A stretch of DNA of 64,000 nucleotides from Salinigranum marinum (GTDB taxonomy: Archaea; Halobacteriota; Halobacteria; Halobacteriales; Haloferacaceae), in the NCBI RefSeq assembly GCF_024228675.1, contig NZ_CP100464.1, positions 1-64,000 of the forward strand. Reading direction: 5' to 3'. Shown in pieces: positions 51,201-58,873 of this stretch. Under the pieces are notes generated by a model. The model had not been told where the DNA came from, searched no databases, and was given only the letters and a program-made list of their open reading frames with translations. How positions within the stretch are numbered: position 1 is the first letter of the stretch; every line of letters starts with the position of its first letter. The translations under genes were made by a program, and so were the position numbers.

Positions 51201-53255
51201 TGGGTGTGGCAAATTCGGCAAGCTCGCTGGGTCCCGACAGCGTTCGACGCCGTGCGCCCCACGGCCGCGTGGAGCCTTCCACGCAGAGATCGTGACCGCT
51301 TCAGCCTCGAAGTGAACGGGATGCAGCCCTTGCTGCCGTTCGTGCACGGGGACTTCCCAACCAGAAAAACCGAGACGACTATCAATTTCGAAGAACTCAC
51401 CGACACACTCGGCATTGGGGTGCGACTGGAGCAAGACACGTTCTCGCCACAGGACGCCGAGCGCGTGATCAGTCGTATCGGGGAGTTACTCGATTGGACC
51501 GATAACGACCTCGCCCAGTACAGCAGTGCCGTCGAACTACTCTACACACGTGTCGCAGAGCTTCTCCCAAGACTGAAGCGCGGTGATCCTATCACCGGAG
51601 ACTGGGCCCCCGAACAAAGTGAACTCGCGGACGCCCTCGTACTCTGTAGGGTTGACGACGAATACGCCCTCAGACGCGCGAGCGACACCTACTTCATCCG
51701 GTCACGCAGCAGCCGCGACCGCTATGGGAGCCTCGGTCTTCCGCTCCTCGCTATGTTCAAACCGGAAGCCGTCAGTCTCGGAGAGTACTGCGGCGCGACT
51801 GACTTGCGAACTGCCGTTGAGGAACAACCCGGATACGGCGATGAACGCCCCCTCCCGACAGCCATCTCAGGCTTCGAGATCGACGCCAAGTGGCTTCAGA
51901 CAGTCCTCGCAGCACTCGTCCTACGGCTCCGGACGAGTCGCCCGTCATCCGCACTCGTCGACCAAGACACTGCCCGAACACAATCATTTCTCGAGAACAT
52001 CGTGTTCGTTACCGACCTCGATCTCAACATCTCGCTCACCGACGGCAGCTGGAACCGAAACCTCGACCCGAAACCGCAGCCATACCACATTGAACGCGAC
52101 GGTGACACGATTGAAACGATCCTCATCGACGCGACACTTGACCGAGAGGAGTTCGTTGAAGCACTCACCGGCGCGTACACCGACCGGCTCGATGTTCCCC
52201 AGTACTACGAGGCCGTAAACAACCTCGTAGACCACGCGTTCGGGAACCCAACGCCAGCCATCGCGTTACGTGAGCGACTCCGTACCGTGGGGAGCGAAGT
52301 CCCGACCGGCCAAGTTGAGGCAACCCGTGTCACCCTCTTCGAAGGTACCGAGGCCTCGCCAACTGGAGAGGCTGACGTAGGTCACCCACCCGAACCAGAG
52401 ATAGATCATAACGGTGCGTTCAATCCCGACCGAAGCACACACGCCGACCCAAGCAATGGCGAATCAATAGCATCCACTGGCACAGGTGGAACCAGCGCAC
52501 ACTCTTCGCGCGTCCCAAGTATCGAAACAGTCACTCGAATCGGAGACCGTCGAATCGCCGAATCATTCCGGAATGCCGACGTGTCTATAGACCAAGCCAA
52601 CAACGGCAGTCGCCAGCCCTCAGGGAACAGGCGTTCTACATCCGGTAGTCATAGCGGCGGTGGACCCGCATCACAGGAGTACCGTGACAAGATTGACGCG
52701 TTCGGCATGGCAGTTACACTCGATGCAGAGCGAATCCGACTAACTGACGAGAACGAATCAGATCCGGAATCGAAGGTATTCGACGTCCATACGCCAGAAG
52801 AATACGAGAAGCACCGTGAGACCTCAAAACTCCTCGAACAAGCGATCCATCGATTCGCAGAAACACGCGGTCTTTCCGCCACAGAAAACCCTCTTGACCG
52901 CAACTGGCCTGGATTTGATATCTTGACCATCCGAACCGACGACAGCGGCAGCCCAATTATTGACCGCTGCATCGAGCTCAAAACATCTGGGCGAAACACT
53001 CAAAAACCGTCCCTCTCGTGGAACGAATGGAAAGCCGCGGGTGGGCCGCTCAGCGAACACTACTACCTCTATGTCGCCCGAAACATCCGGCTCGGCAACA
53101 GTGGCGACGCAGAACTCCTCGAAATACCACAACCGTTCGACCGGTTACGTAACAGACGACGCGACACACGCGAACGGAACGTACAGGTGGATCTCCGCAG
53201 CTTCGACTTCAGCGAGGACCCAATCGTCGAACGTCCAATCGAGTGGGAGGAATAA
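48246..53255 (+). CDS. Sacsin/NO VEIN-like GHKL ATPase with C-terminal DUF3883
   Basis: A 1669-residue protein. The N-terminal HATPase domain shows the N box FELLQNAVD (47-55), the G1 box ANNGTVF (77-83) and the G2 loop IGHKGRGF (105-112), as in Hsp90, sacsin and the plant protein NO VEIN. The middle about 1200 residues have no recognised domain. After a Ser/Asn/Gly-rich linker (about 1430-1520) a DUF3883 domain closes the protein, with NWPGFDILTI and CIELKTSGR in a PD-(D/E)xK-like arrangement and NEWKAAGGPLSEHYYLYVAR. This domain set is found in large prokaryotic defence proteins. The start is set by the TATA box at 48213-48224. Confidence 0.78.
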   Translation: MKNSELASISDIQFRHVDTYESNPDRIEADAGTERQDRADYEGRFVFELLQNAVDEMGSIDEPQVRFELTEDRLLVANNGTVFSYNDLYALTLTTRTTKAGETTIGHKGRGFTSVLGVTDNPRVFSDEVQAQFSREMTAELLNNNDHLSAEQDDDLAADKVPLLCIPHETTTPSRVRELLNDGFTTVFELPLREPARHRESIHTKLNGLDANTVALLPELKKIKISCLEQDWEWKISRHDMAGCDATLIRLTTDTADVLEETRTDWFCLFERTDLNQEQISERADLTRPEVEAMGELSVGIAFTATPIGTPPSLRPKDWKLTPVYGDTNDQPPYLHVFLPTKERSPIPALVTGTFQSDTSRRNLTLNYDDAREYDGQFNALLFTAVGQLLADRVIPFFEQSATSAAGLLDTLDPSLGQRRDWSFTQGTVEDCLFEAIRTGLTSVEFLPSARSDRRVAIDDITLPPTSAQLSDLGADFVSLLQSGDRQINDQSRVPAAELSTHQHAQTLVAYGASQYDAPSIPEALDAVSVDPSLRVVDEREFGRTPPDDDESCHLTIDPVLEYLVRLRKTLESDEDRSAFDEACRQHAVFPIEIITDQDGMKYARRGSNETGTIFMPPEGDITTDALPTLEFLPRELYHGTNADRAAPLREDVLPANFDADVQAIWDINDYLFSQVFDTAISPHLPGPNSPNADSSILASDDVLRTIREMTDVQSPENERSPESPLLYQSAKKPFSALAQLPVPTQTTDGDVEWNPAHRVYFNSTWQSALGRPEDAHIEPFLDAVAAQTDSERFDPKFLASPAWFTPDEDEPHSKTLEAWAAFFSWLGVSEHIRPLPLFAPGERQSYRQTQGLNRPPKSTITASDDLRSDGAKSADNRYTGLTEAEWQAYRDHLVGAVTPEIPDPDEQYLFQVNSLEYASETLSAAKQSDAVGSRLLTHLMHWWDHGLSARRHATVAEFTNERWRGSNVSYVFNPDEQRSLGWNLWVWQIRQARWVPTAFDAVRPTAAWSLPRRDRDRFSLEVNGMQPLLPFVHGDFPTRKTETTINFEELTDTLGIGVRLEQDTFSPQDAERVISRIGELLDWTDNDLAQYSSAVELLYTRVAELLPRLKRGDPITGDWAPEQSELADALVLCRVDDEYALRRASDTYFIRSRSSRDRYGSLGLPLLAMFKPEAVSLGEYCGATDLRTAVEEQPGYGDERPLPTAISGFEIDAKWLQTVLAALVLRLRTSRPSSALVDQDTARTQSFLENIVFVTDLDLNISLTDGSWNRNLDPKPQPYHIERDGDTIETILIDATLDREEFVEALTGAYTDRLDVPQYYEAVNNLVDHAFGNPTPAIALRERLRTVGSEVPTGQVEATRVTLFEGTEASPTGEADVGHPPEPEIDHNGAFNPDRSTHADPSNGESIASTGTGGTSAHSSRVPSIETVTRIGDRRIAESFRNADVSIDQANNGSRQPSGNRRSTSGSHSGGGPASQEYRDKIDAFGMAVTLDAERIRLTDENESDPESKVFDVHTPEEYEKHRETSKLLEQAIHRFAETRGLSATENPLDRNWPGFDILTIRTDDSGSPIIDRCIELKTSGRNTQKPSLSWNEWKAAGGPLSEHYYLYVARNIRLGNSGDAELLEIPQPFDRLRNRRRDTRERNVQVDLRSFDFSEDPIVERPIEWEE

Positions 53256-53519
53256 ACGACTACGGCTGCTGTAGGGTGTCTTCGCTGGGATGGCAGATCG
53301 TTGACTTAGTTGATTCGGAGACGTGAAGCAAGAGAATCGATGTTTGGTAGCCTTGTCGAACCCGCCGGGTGAAACCGGATGTACCGGTAGATGCTTATCA
53401 AGGAGGTCATTACCAGCATGGACCAGACAGCCGCCGATGGTTCGCCTCCCGTGATAGTGGCGGGCCCAGTGCTTTCCTCGGGAGTAGCTAGTTCTCATGC
53501 TTCCAGACCGAGAGGATAA
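53256..53519. other. Non-coding stretch between the giant ATPase and PCNA-like genes
   Basis: 264 bases, convergent genes on both sides. No credible ORF, repeat or RNA gene was recognised. It is the right boundary of the defence island. Confidence 0.4.
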
Positions 53520-54233
53520 TCAGGTCTCGATTCGCGGCGCGAGCATTCGAGTCATCGATCCATCCCCGTCTCCGAAGTCGTACGAGAGGACCGCAGGAAG
53601 CTCGGTCCCAAGGTCGATTGTTATCGAGGCCCCTGAGGGAATCGTCCGAACGATGCCTTTCATGTAGTCCAAGCTGAACAGCGACAACGCTTCGGCGATG
53701 GTAATGTCAACCACATCATCAGCCCTGAGCTGGAAATCAACGCTGTCCGTATCACCCTCGGCATCGATCCGGAACACTTCCTGGTTGGGATTCATCCGAA
53801 GTCCGACCTTGTTTGCGAGCGAGAACGCATTCCAGAACCGGTCGAGGTCGACTCGAATGACCCCAGCGATCGCGTCGTATGACTCGAAAGCACTCGCCGA
53901 GAGGTTGAGGTCGTCCATTGCGACATTCGCGGGGGCGACCGCTCGGACGTGGATGCCCGTCTCGTCGATTTTTACGCGGCCCTCATCGACGGTCGCCCTG
54001 AGTGCCCGCAGAATGTTCTTCAGTGGCTCCAACTGGATTGTCGCTCGGAACGTCGACGGCGGACCGGTAGCGTCAGGCGTGTCAGATTCGCCTTTTTCAG
54101 ATTCGGGAGGCGCCCCCTCATTCGGTGACTGGTCAGGTCTGGGTTCGTCTTGCCGACTGGTCGACGACGGCTCGACAGAGAATTCTTCGTGCTCGTCGTT
54201 ATCAGCGCTCTCTGTGGTTGATTCTGTACTCAT
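53520..54233 (-). CDS. Internally shortened PCNA-like sliding clamp
   Basis: A 237-residue protein. The first 60 residues are an acidic, Ser-rich extension. Residues 61-237 are clearly PCNA: FRATIQLEPLKNILRAL, RAVAPANVAMDDLNLSASAF, AEGDTDSVDFQLRADDV, LFSLDYMKGIVRTIP and the C-terminal MLAPRIE. But the core has only about 177 residues instead of about 247. The segment between GVIRVDLDRF and VGLRMNPNQEVFRIDAEGDT joins what is normally domain 1 to late domain 2, so one repeat unit and the interdomain connecting loop, where partners bind, are absent. The frame is open, so this looks like a real variant rather than a pseudogene. A parA-like element precedes it. Confidence 0.75.
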   Translation of the reverse strand: MSTESTTESADNDEHEEFSVEPSSTSRQDEPRPDQSPNEGAPPESEKGESDTPDATGPPSTFRATIQLEPLKNILRALRATVDEGRVKIDETGIHVRAVAPANVAMDDLNLSASAFESYDAIAGVIRVDLDRFWNAFSLANKVGLRMNPNQEVFRIDAEGDTDSVDFQLRADDVVDITIAEALSLFSLDYMKGIVRTIPSGASITIDLGTELPAVLSYDFGDGDGSMTRMLAPRIET

Positions 54234-54240
54234 AGTTTGT

Positions 54241-54268
54241 AGTAAGAGTAATCACTAGGAGTGAGTAA
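54241..54268 (-). promoter_or_regulatory. Element shared with the parA upstream region
   Basis: 28 bases of which 24 match 1146-1173. It starts AGTAAGAGTAATCACT and contains the small palindrome TCACTAGGAGTGA (54252-54264). It lies 8 bases upstream of the PCNA-like ATG, where parA has its copy 74 bases upstream. Confidence 0.6.
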
Positions 54269-54529
54269 TAAGAGTCGAACTGTATCGGGTTGGGATCGAC
54301 TCTATCTCTCACTCAGCCTCTTACAGAACGATAAATCTCGACCTCATCAGCCAATCACCAAGCCGTCGCCGAAGACCGTTTTGAACTATTGCGGAAGTGG
54401 AGCTGACGTCATCCAGTCGTGACGAAGTGAGCAAGTAGGTCAGACCCTCTCTACCGCTCGCTTCGTTCGCGCTTGAGGAAGGGGGCTCCGCGCTACTGCA
54501 TCAGTTGGAATTCACATGTCCAGGTACTC

Positions 54530-54754
54530 TCATAACGAGCCAACTGGTGGGAGCCAGTCGCACATCGGGCAGAACGCGTCGTAGATGCTGAGCGTCTCGT
54601 CCAGCGTCCACGAACCATTTACGTCGAATCGCATGCCAGCTCGAACGATTGCATAGACAGTCGAGTTCCCACAGGCAGGACAGCAGTCACCTGGTCGCCA
54701 GCCAGTAGCGGCCAAATCGATGGCCGCTTCAGTGTAGTCGTCTTTACCGTTCAT
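54530..54754 (-). CDS. Small zinc-binding protein downstream of TFB
   Basis: A 74-residue protein from the ATG at 54754 (MNGKDDYTEAAIDLAATGWR). CCPACGN and FCPMCDWLPP form two cysteine pairs of a zinc ribbon. It overlaps the end of the TFB gene by 11 bases, so the two are coupled. Function unknown; a link to transcription is possible from the coupling. Confidence 0.6.
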   Translation of the reverse strand: MNGKDDYTEAAIDLAATGWRPGDCCPACGNSTVYAIVRAGMRFDVNGSWTLDETLSIYDAFCPMCDWLPPVGSL

Positions 54755-55775
54755 TTGATCGGGTCTCACGACACACCTCGCTGCGTGTCCTCAATCGATT
54801 AGAGCTACGCACCGAACCCTCTGGTAAATCGAGTTCTTCGAGCGTCTTCCATGCACTCCGAAGACTGACCACGGTAACTCGTGCAGCCGCCGCGAGGTCA
54901 GACTGCCGGACGGAGCCGTAACCATTCAGTTCGCGAGTCGCCTGGTAGAGACAGGCTGCTGCGACACCGGACGGATTCCGCCCACTGGTGTGTGCCACGA
55001 CAGTCGGTGAGGAACACAGTTTGTGTGCCCGTGACTGGATTGGCTCAGAGACCGCGGTCTCACTGGCGATCCGAGGAAGGAAGTCAGTCGGAAGTGGCGG
55101 CGGGATCTGAAGTTTGAGTTCTCTGTTGAGGGCTCGATACGCGAGGCGGACCTTCCCGCGGTCGACGTAGGACACCTCCGCTACTTCGTCGAGAAACCGT
55201 GGGAGTCGTCGTTGCCGACAGGCGGCGAACACCGCCGCGCTCGCCATCGATTCGATGGACCGGCCGACGATGAGATCAGCTGACTGAGCTCGGCGAAACA
55301 GGTGGCTCGCTTCTTCCCGGAGGGATTCCGAGAGTTCGAGTACACTCCCCAAGCGACGAATTTCGCTCAATCCATGGGCGAGATTCTGCGCTGCTTTCCC
55401 GTCGTAGCGGGCCTGTCGATCCCACCGACGGAGCCGACGGAGGTGGTGGCGCTTGGAGGAGGGGAGTTCGTGCCCATAGCCGTCTCGGCCCCAGCCAATT
55501 TCCGCAGAGATTCCTCTGTCGTGCCGGGTCGGCGTTACTGGACTGCCGACACGCCGCTTCTCGTTCGCGTCATACGGCATCCACTCCGGGCCACAATCGA
55601 GATACGCCTCTTCGAGTATGAGTCCGCAGTCGGGACAGTACGTTTCGTGGCCATCGGTGATCGGTTGGCTCTCGTCACAGTCGGGGCACTCGATCTCACA
55701 TCCATCATGGGATGAAGCATCACCGAATAGCGTCCGCTCATCACTCAGTGCGGGGAGAATTGCATCTGTGTTCAT
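54744..55775 (-). CDS. tfb: Transcription initiation factor TFB (TFIIB family)
   Basis: A 343-residue TFB. The N-terminal zinc ribbon has CPDC and CPDCG pairs (about residues 30-52), the B-reader region contains WMPYDANEKRRVGSPVTPTR, and two cyclin-like repeats follow (about 120-210 and 225-320, with SIESMASAAVFAACRQ and SGRNPSGVAAACLYQATREL). TFB recruits RNA polymerase to TBP-bound promoters and reads the BRE. Haloarchaea have several TFBs that direct different promoters, so this plasmid copy may favour its own replicon's genes. Its promoter at 55790-55809 carries the shared palindrome, with the ATG 31 bases from the TATA box. Confidence 0.9.
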   Translation of the reverse strand: MNTDAILPALSDERTLFGDASSHDGCEIECPDCDESQPITDGHETYCPDCGLILEEAYLDCGPEWMPYDANEKRRVGSPVTPTRHDRGISAEIGWGRDGYGHELPSSKRHHLRRLRRWDRQARYDGKAAQNLAHGLSEIRRLGSVLELSESLREEASHLFRRAQSADLIVGRSIESMASAAVFAACRQRRLPRFLDEVAEVSYVDRGKVRLAYRALNRELKLQIPPPLPTDFLPRIASETAVSEPIQSRAHKLCSSPTVVAHTSGRNPSGVAAACLYQATRELNGYGSVRQSDLAAAARVTVVSLRSAWKTLEELDLPEGSVRSSNRLRTRSEVCRETRSNER

Positions 55776-55789
55776 ATTTCCTGAGCCTC

Positions 55790-55809
55790 GCCCCGTTGGG
55801 CCCGATAAA
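55790..55809 (-). promoter_or_regulatory. TATA box with adjacent palindrome, tfb gene
   Basis: GCCCCGTTGGGC (55790-55801) followed by GATAAA (55804-55809), minus strand TTTATC. The palindrome covers the region between TATA and the expected transcription start, the position of a repressor site. Confidence 0.55.
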
Positions 55810-55959
55810 CTGCTTTGAGAAAGAACGGAAATCAGAAGTCACTAACACAAAACTGAGGTGAGGATTCCGAAGGCGTGCTCAAGAGCGCACCCTGGAGTGC
55901 CTCACGCTCGTCGATTTAGGGACAACTGGATGGTCGAAGTGAGACACATCAATGGCTGT

Positions 55960-56455
55960 TCAGTAATTCACATCGGCTGGAATCACCCAGGTCGAATCAC
56001 GCTCACGGTCGCCGAAATATCGATCAATTGCTGCCCGAGAGCGAAGACCGGTGCCGTGTTCGTCGTAGATCCAGACTGACGGTCCTACGAACTGTCCGAG
56101 CCAGTAGCAGTCGTACTGGGCGAGGTCGACGTCGTCCATCACCTCGGCCGGTTCGAGTCTATCGAGTTTCTCACGAAGCGTCGCAGCGGACTCGACGAAC
56201 CACGTCGCTTGTGCCTCGATGGCGTCCTCGAGAAGTTGTTCACCAGTTGCGGATGACAATCTGTGTGCGGGATCGAGCCCCCGTAGCGAGGATAATCGCG
56301 AAATCGAGAGGTCGATTCATCTAACGTTTTGTAGTAGTCGAAGGCAGTACTCACACCCTCATCGATCCCAATCAGCCGATCGAGGGCGAATCGGGCGACG
56401 CCGACCGCCTCGGTCGGTTGGGTACAGGGACGAGTACACGGATGAGCATGTGCAT
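55960..56455 (-). pseudogene. Frameshifted haloarchaeal plasmid gene
   Basis: Three reading frames join into one protein-like sequence. It starts at an ATG at 56455 (MHMLIRVLVPVP), 32 bases after a good TATA-palindrome promoter. It shifts near 56415 into TEAVGVARFALDRLIGIDEG, then shifts again near 56315 into LSISRLSSLRGLDPAHRLSS, and continues to the end at 55960 (YDEHGTGLRSRAAIDRYF). The last part alone can be read from a TTG at 56259 as a 99-residue frame. Two indels in a row point to a decayed gene, unless they are sequencing errors. The ancestral protein would be about 165 residues, function unknown. Confidence 0.5.
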
Positions 56456-56469
56456 GATCGCCGTTCCTC

Positions 56470-56490
56470 GCCCCCTTCGGGGCAGATAAA
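56470..56490 (-). promoter_or_regulatory. TATA box with perfect palindrome, frameshifted gene
   Basis: GCCCCCTTCGGGGC (56470-56483) followed by GATAAA (56485-56490). The spacing to the ATG at 56455 equals that of the tfb promoter. Confidence 0.55.
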
Positions 56491-56499
56491 CCGGAGCCC

Positions 56500-56721
56500 T
56501 CAGGAGAGGCGGTCGATCTGCACGGAGAGATACTCCTTGAGACCAGCCACTGTGGATTCGGAAACTGTCGACGCACCGAAGTCGCTCCGAAATCCATGCC
56601 GAAGCTCGTCGCTCTCGAGGATCTCGACGCCACGTTCGAGTTGTGCGCGGAGTGCATCCGCACCCCCCGTTGCTAACATCTGGGACGATCCACACGATGC
56701 ACCGAGGAGCGGCCACTCCAT
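56500..56721 (-). CDS. Small hypothetical protein, 73 residues
   Basis: It starts at the ATG at 56721, about 29 bases after a GGTTAATCC TATA-like sequence. A second ATG at 56679 (MLATGGADALRAQLERGVEI) begins the part with normal acidic, helical composition, and it may be the true start if the mRNA has a leader. No family recognised. It lies upstream of the frameshifted gene on the same strand. Confidence 0.45.
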   Translation of the reverse strand: MEWPLLGASCGSSQMLATGGADALRAQLERGVEILESDELRHGFRSDFGASTVSESTVAGLKEYLSVQIDRLS

Positions 56722-56864
56722 CCGGGGCAGGTGTGGGGTCGATGTGGGTTAATCCTCGAAAACAGCCGAATTGGAACCTCTAGCGTCGATACAGCTATGC
56801 GTCGCTAGTCGATGTAGAATGTGAGGCTGACTAGAGCCTCACGAATGCAATTGGTTGAATTGCA

Positions 56865-58709
56865 ATGAACAGTAGCAACACCGCAGACAAGAACCTACCG
56901 ACGACGGTAGAGGCGACGACACACAGAATCCCCCATGGGACCGCAGACTCGCGGACTGACGCCCGCCGCTCCCCCTACTTCCGGGACTACCGGGAAGAAC
57001 AGGAGCGCCGCCGCTCGACCGACACGGCCGAAACGACCACGCTGGTCACCAGACTGGCAGGGTTGCTCTGGGCCATCGTCGACCAAGCGGCTGCAGAGAG
57101 TTCCGTCCACGACACCGGCGTCGCGACGTACCCTGATGCAGATCCAGCGCGCTTCACGGAGCGGACGGCATCGAAGACCGACTTCGGAACGCGAGCGGAA
57201 CCCGTCGACGGATTGTACGGCTACACTCCCGACGGTGACCCTGTCGTTCCCGAGCGAGGCCAGCTCATGAGAGCTCGAACCAACGCGAACGGCCAGCCCG
57301 CCGACGCGCTCTTAGAGCCCGATGCGGCCGGTGACCTCGCGACCTGGACGCCCGGCAACGCCAGCGCGAACTTCGTCGATCCGACCGGCGAACAGATCGT
57401 TGGCGTCGCCAGTGGCCTCGACGAATCCGCGACCCGGACGGCTGCACCCGCGTCGACGACCGCTCCCGCGACTGTCGATGACCTGCAGGCGTCCGACCGA
57501 CCGGAGAAGACCGAGGACCGTGATGACATCACGACTGGCATCAAGACCGCCGACCTGGAGGTCCTGACGCCCGGTGGTGAATACGTCCGTCTCGGTGACC
57601 TGCTCGTCGAACCCGAGCAGTTCGCCGGCACGTCACTGGAATCCATCGAGCGCTCGCTCGCACTGAAAGCCGAGAAGCAGCGCGTCACGGACGGAATCTG
57701 CCGCCCGGGCGAACTCAGCGACGAGATCGAACTGGTCGGTCACGCGAAGTGGCTGAACAACCGGTTCGACGAACTTGCCGCGCAGCGCCCGTCGACGAAA
57801 GAAATCGCCGCGGCTCGTGCCGAGGCTGCCGCACAGGCTCGCGAAGAGCGTCTGCGTCCACTCCTCGAGCTGGACTCGGACACGCACGACGAGGTCTGTG
57901 AGATGGCGAATCGGCTCCTGAGTGAGGACTTCGAGACAGTCCACGAGGTGCGCAAGCAACCGCTCACCCTCGCGATCGCGCTTGCAGAGCGTGTCTCCCG
58001 AGGTGTCAAGCCCGCGAGCGCCCTGCTCAGACAGGCCGAGGCCGAAGCGAACGATCCCCGGAACATCCAGACGATCGGCAACGTCCGATACATGTCGACC
58101 CGCCAGACGAAGGGCCGATTCTCGACGCAGGGTCGCGTGGCGATCCTCTTCGAGAACACGCATCCCGGAATCAAGCAGACCGGCGTGCTCCAGGACGACA
58201 CCGGGTCGATCCGCTTTGCAATCTGGCGCAAGTCCGAATGGGACGAGACTCGCCCCACGCCCGACCCGACCGACGTTGGCGGCCGCACGCTCATCCGATC
58301 CCACCGGTTCCCCGAACTGGCGGTCGGAGATCTCGTGCGCGCTGAAAACGTCCTCAAGGGCAGGTATGGAGACGAGGCGACCTTCGAGACCCGTCGAGAC
58401 AGCGAACTCACGATCCTGGAGCGAGCTGCCGACAACTCGGAGGACGATACGGCCACGTCCGAGACTGCGACGACCCACGAACGACGACCCAGACAACGTC
58501 GGCGGACTGGTCCGAAGACGATCGGTACACCCGTCCCGAAGAACCCGATCGCCTACTGGCGAGGGAGCGAACGATGGGTGTTCCCGATCACGGACTGGAC
58601 CCCCGACTGGTGGCTGGCGCAGGAGAACGTCGAGACTGTCGAACAGGATCGGTCTGAAGTGTCATTGATGACTGGTAGGAAGGTAACCCCGAACAGTAGC
58701 GAATCGTAG
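56865..58709 (+). CDS. OB-fold single-stranded DNA-binding protein (plasmid type)
   Basis: A 614-residue protein. The N-terminal 250 residues are acidic and low in order. A helical middle part (about 330-400) precedes an OB fold (about 415-525: RFSTQGRVAILFENTHPGIK, LQDDTGSIRFAIWRKSEWDE, VGDLVRAENVLKGRYGDEAT), similar to RPA-type DNA-binding domains. The C-terminus is aromatic-rich (WRGSERWVFPITDWTPDWWL). Its role is probably in replication or repair of this plasmid. It begins divergently from the 73-residue gene, with no operon partner. Confidence 0.7.
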   Translation: MNSSNTADKNLPTTVEATTHRIPHGTADSRTDARRSPYFRDYREEQERRRSTDTAETTTLVTRLAGLLWAIVDQAAAESSVHDTGVATYPDADPARFTERTASKTDFGTRAEPVDGLYGYTPDGDPVVPERGQLMRARTNANGQPADALLEPDAAGDLATWTPGNASANFVDPTGEQIVGVASGLDESATRTAAPASTTAPATVDDLQASDRPEKTEDRDDITTGIKTADLEVLTPGGEYVRLGDLLVEPEQFAGTSLESIERSLALKAEKQRVTDGICRPGELSDEIELVGHAKWLNNRFDELAAQRPSTKEIAAARAEAAAQAREERLRPLLELDSDTHDEVCEMANRLLSEDFETVHEVRKQPLTLAIALAERVSRGVKPASALLRQAEAEANDPRNIQTIGNVRYMSTRQTKGRFSTQGRVAILFENTHPGIKQTGVLQDDTGSIRFAIWRKSEWDETRPTPDPTDVGGRTLIRSHRFPELAVGDLVRAENVLKGRYGDEATFETRRDSELTILERAADNSEDDTATSETATTHERRPRQRRRTGPKTIGTPVPKNPIAYWRGSERWVFPITDWTPDWWLAQENVETVEQDRSEVSLMTGRKVTPNSSES

Positions 58710-58793
58710 CACAGCGAGTCTCCATCCGAGACTCAGACTCCTAGAACCCCTCTTTCCGACGCAACCCGACACATTGGGTCAACAGACCGTAAA

Positions 58794-58835
58794 GTTACCC
58801 CACGAAGTGTAATTCTAACGAGTTCGTGGGGTAAC
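58794..58835. repeat. Dispersed inverted repeat GTTACCCCAC/GTGGGGTAAC, copy 4
   Basis: The longest arms of the four, 13 bases: GTTACCCCACGAA (58794-58806) and TTCGTGGGGTAAC (58823-58835), total 42 bases. It lies between convergent genes, so it is not a promoter element for either. Confidence 0.8.
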
Positions 58836-58873
58836 GATTCTGGTAACGAAGCCTTCGCGAGCAATAGAGACAG

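Noticed and set aside
54420-54520. Repeat-like GC-rich segment with GCTCGCTTCGTTCGCGC
   Set aside because: A partial hairpin only; no second copy in the window and no link to a gene start.
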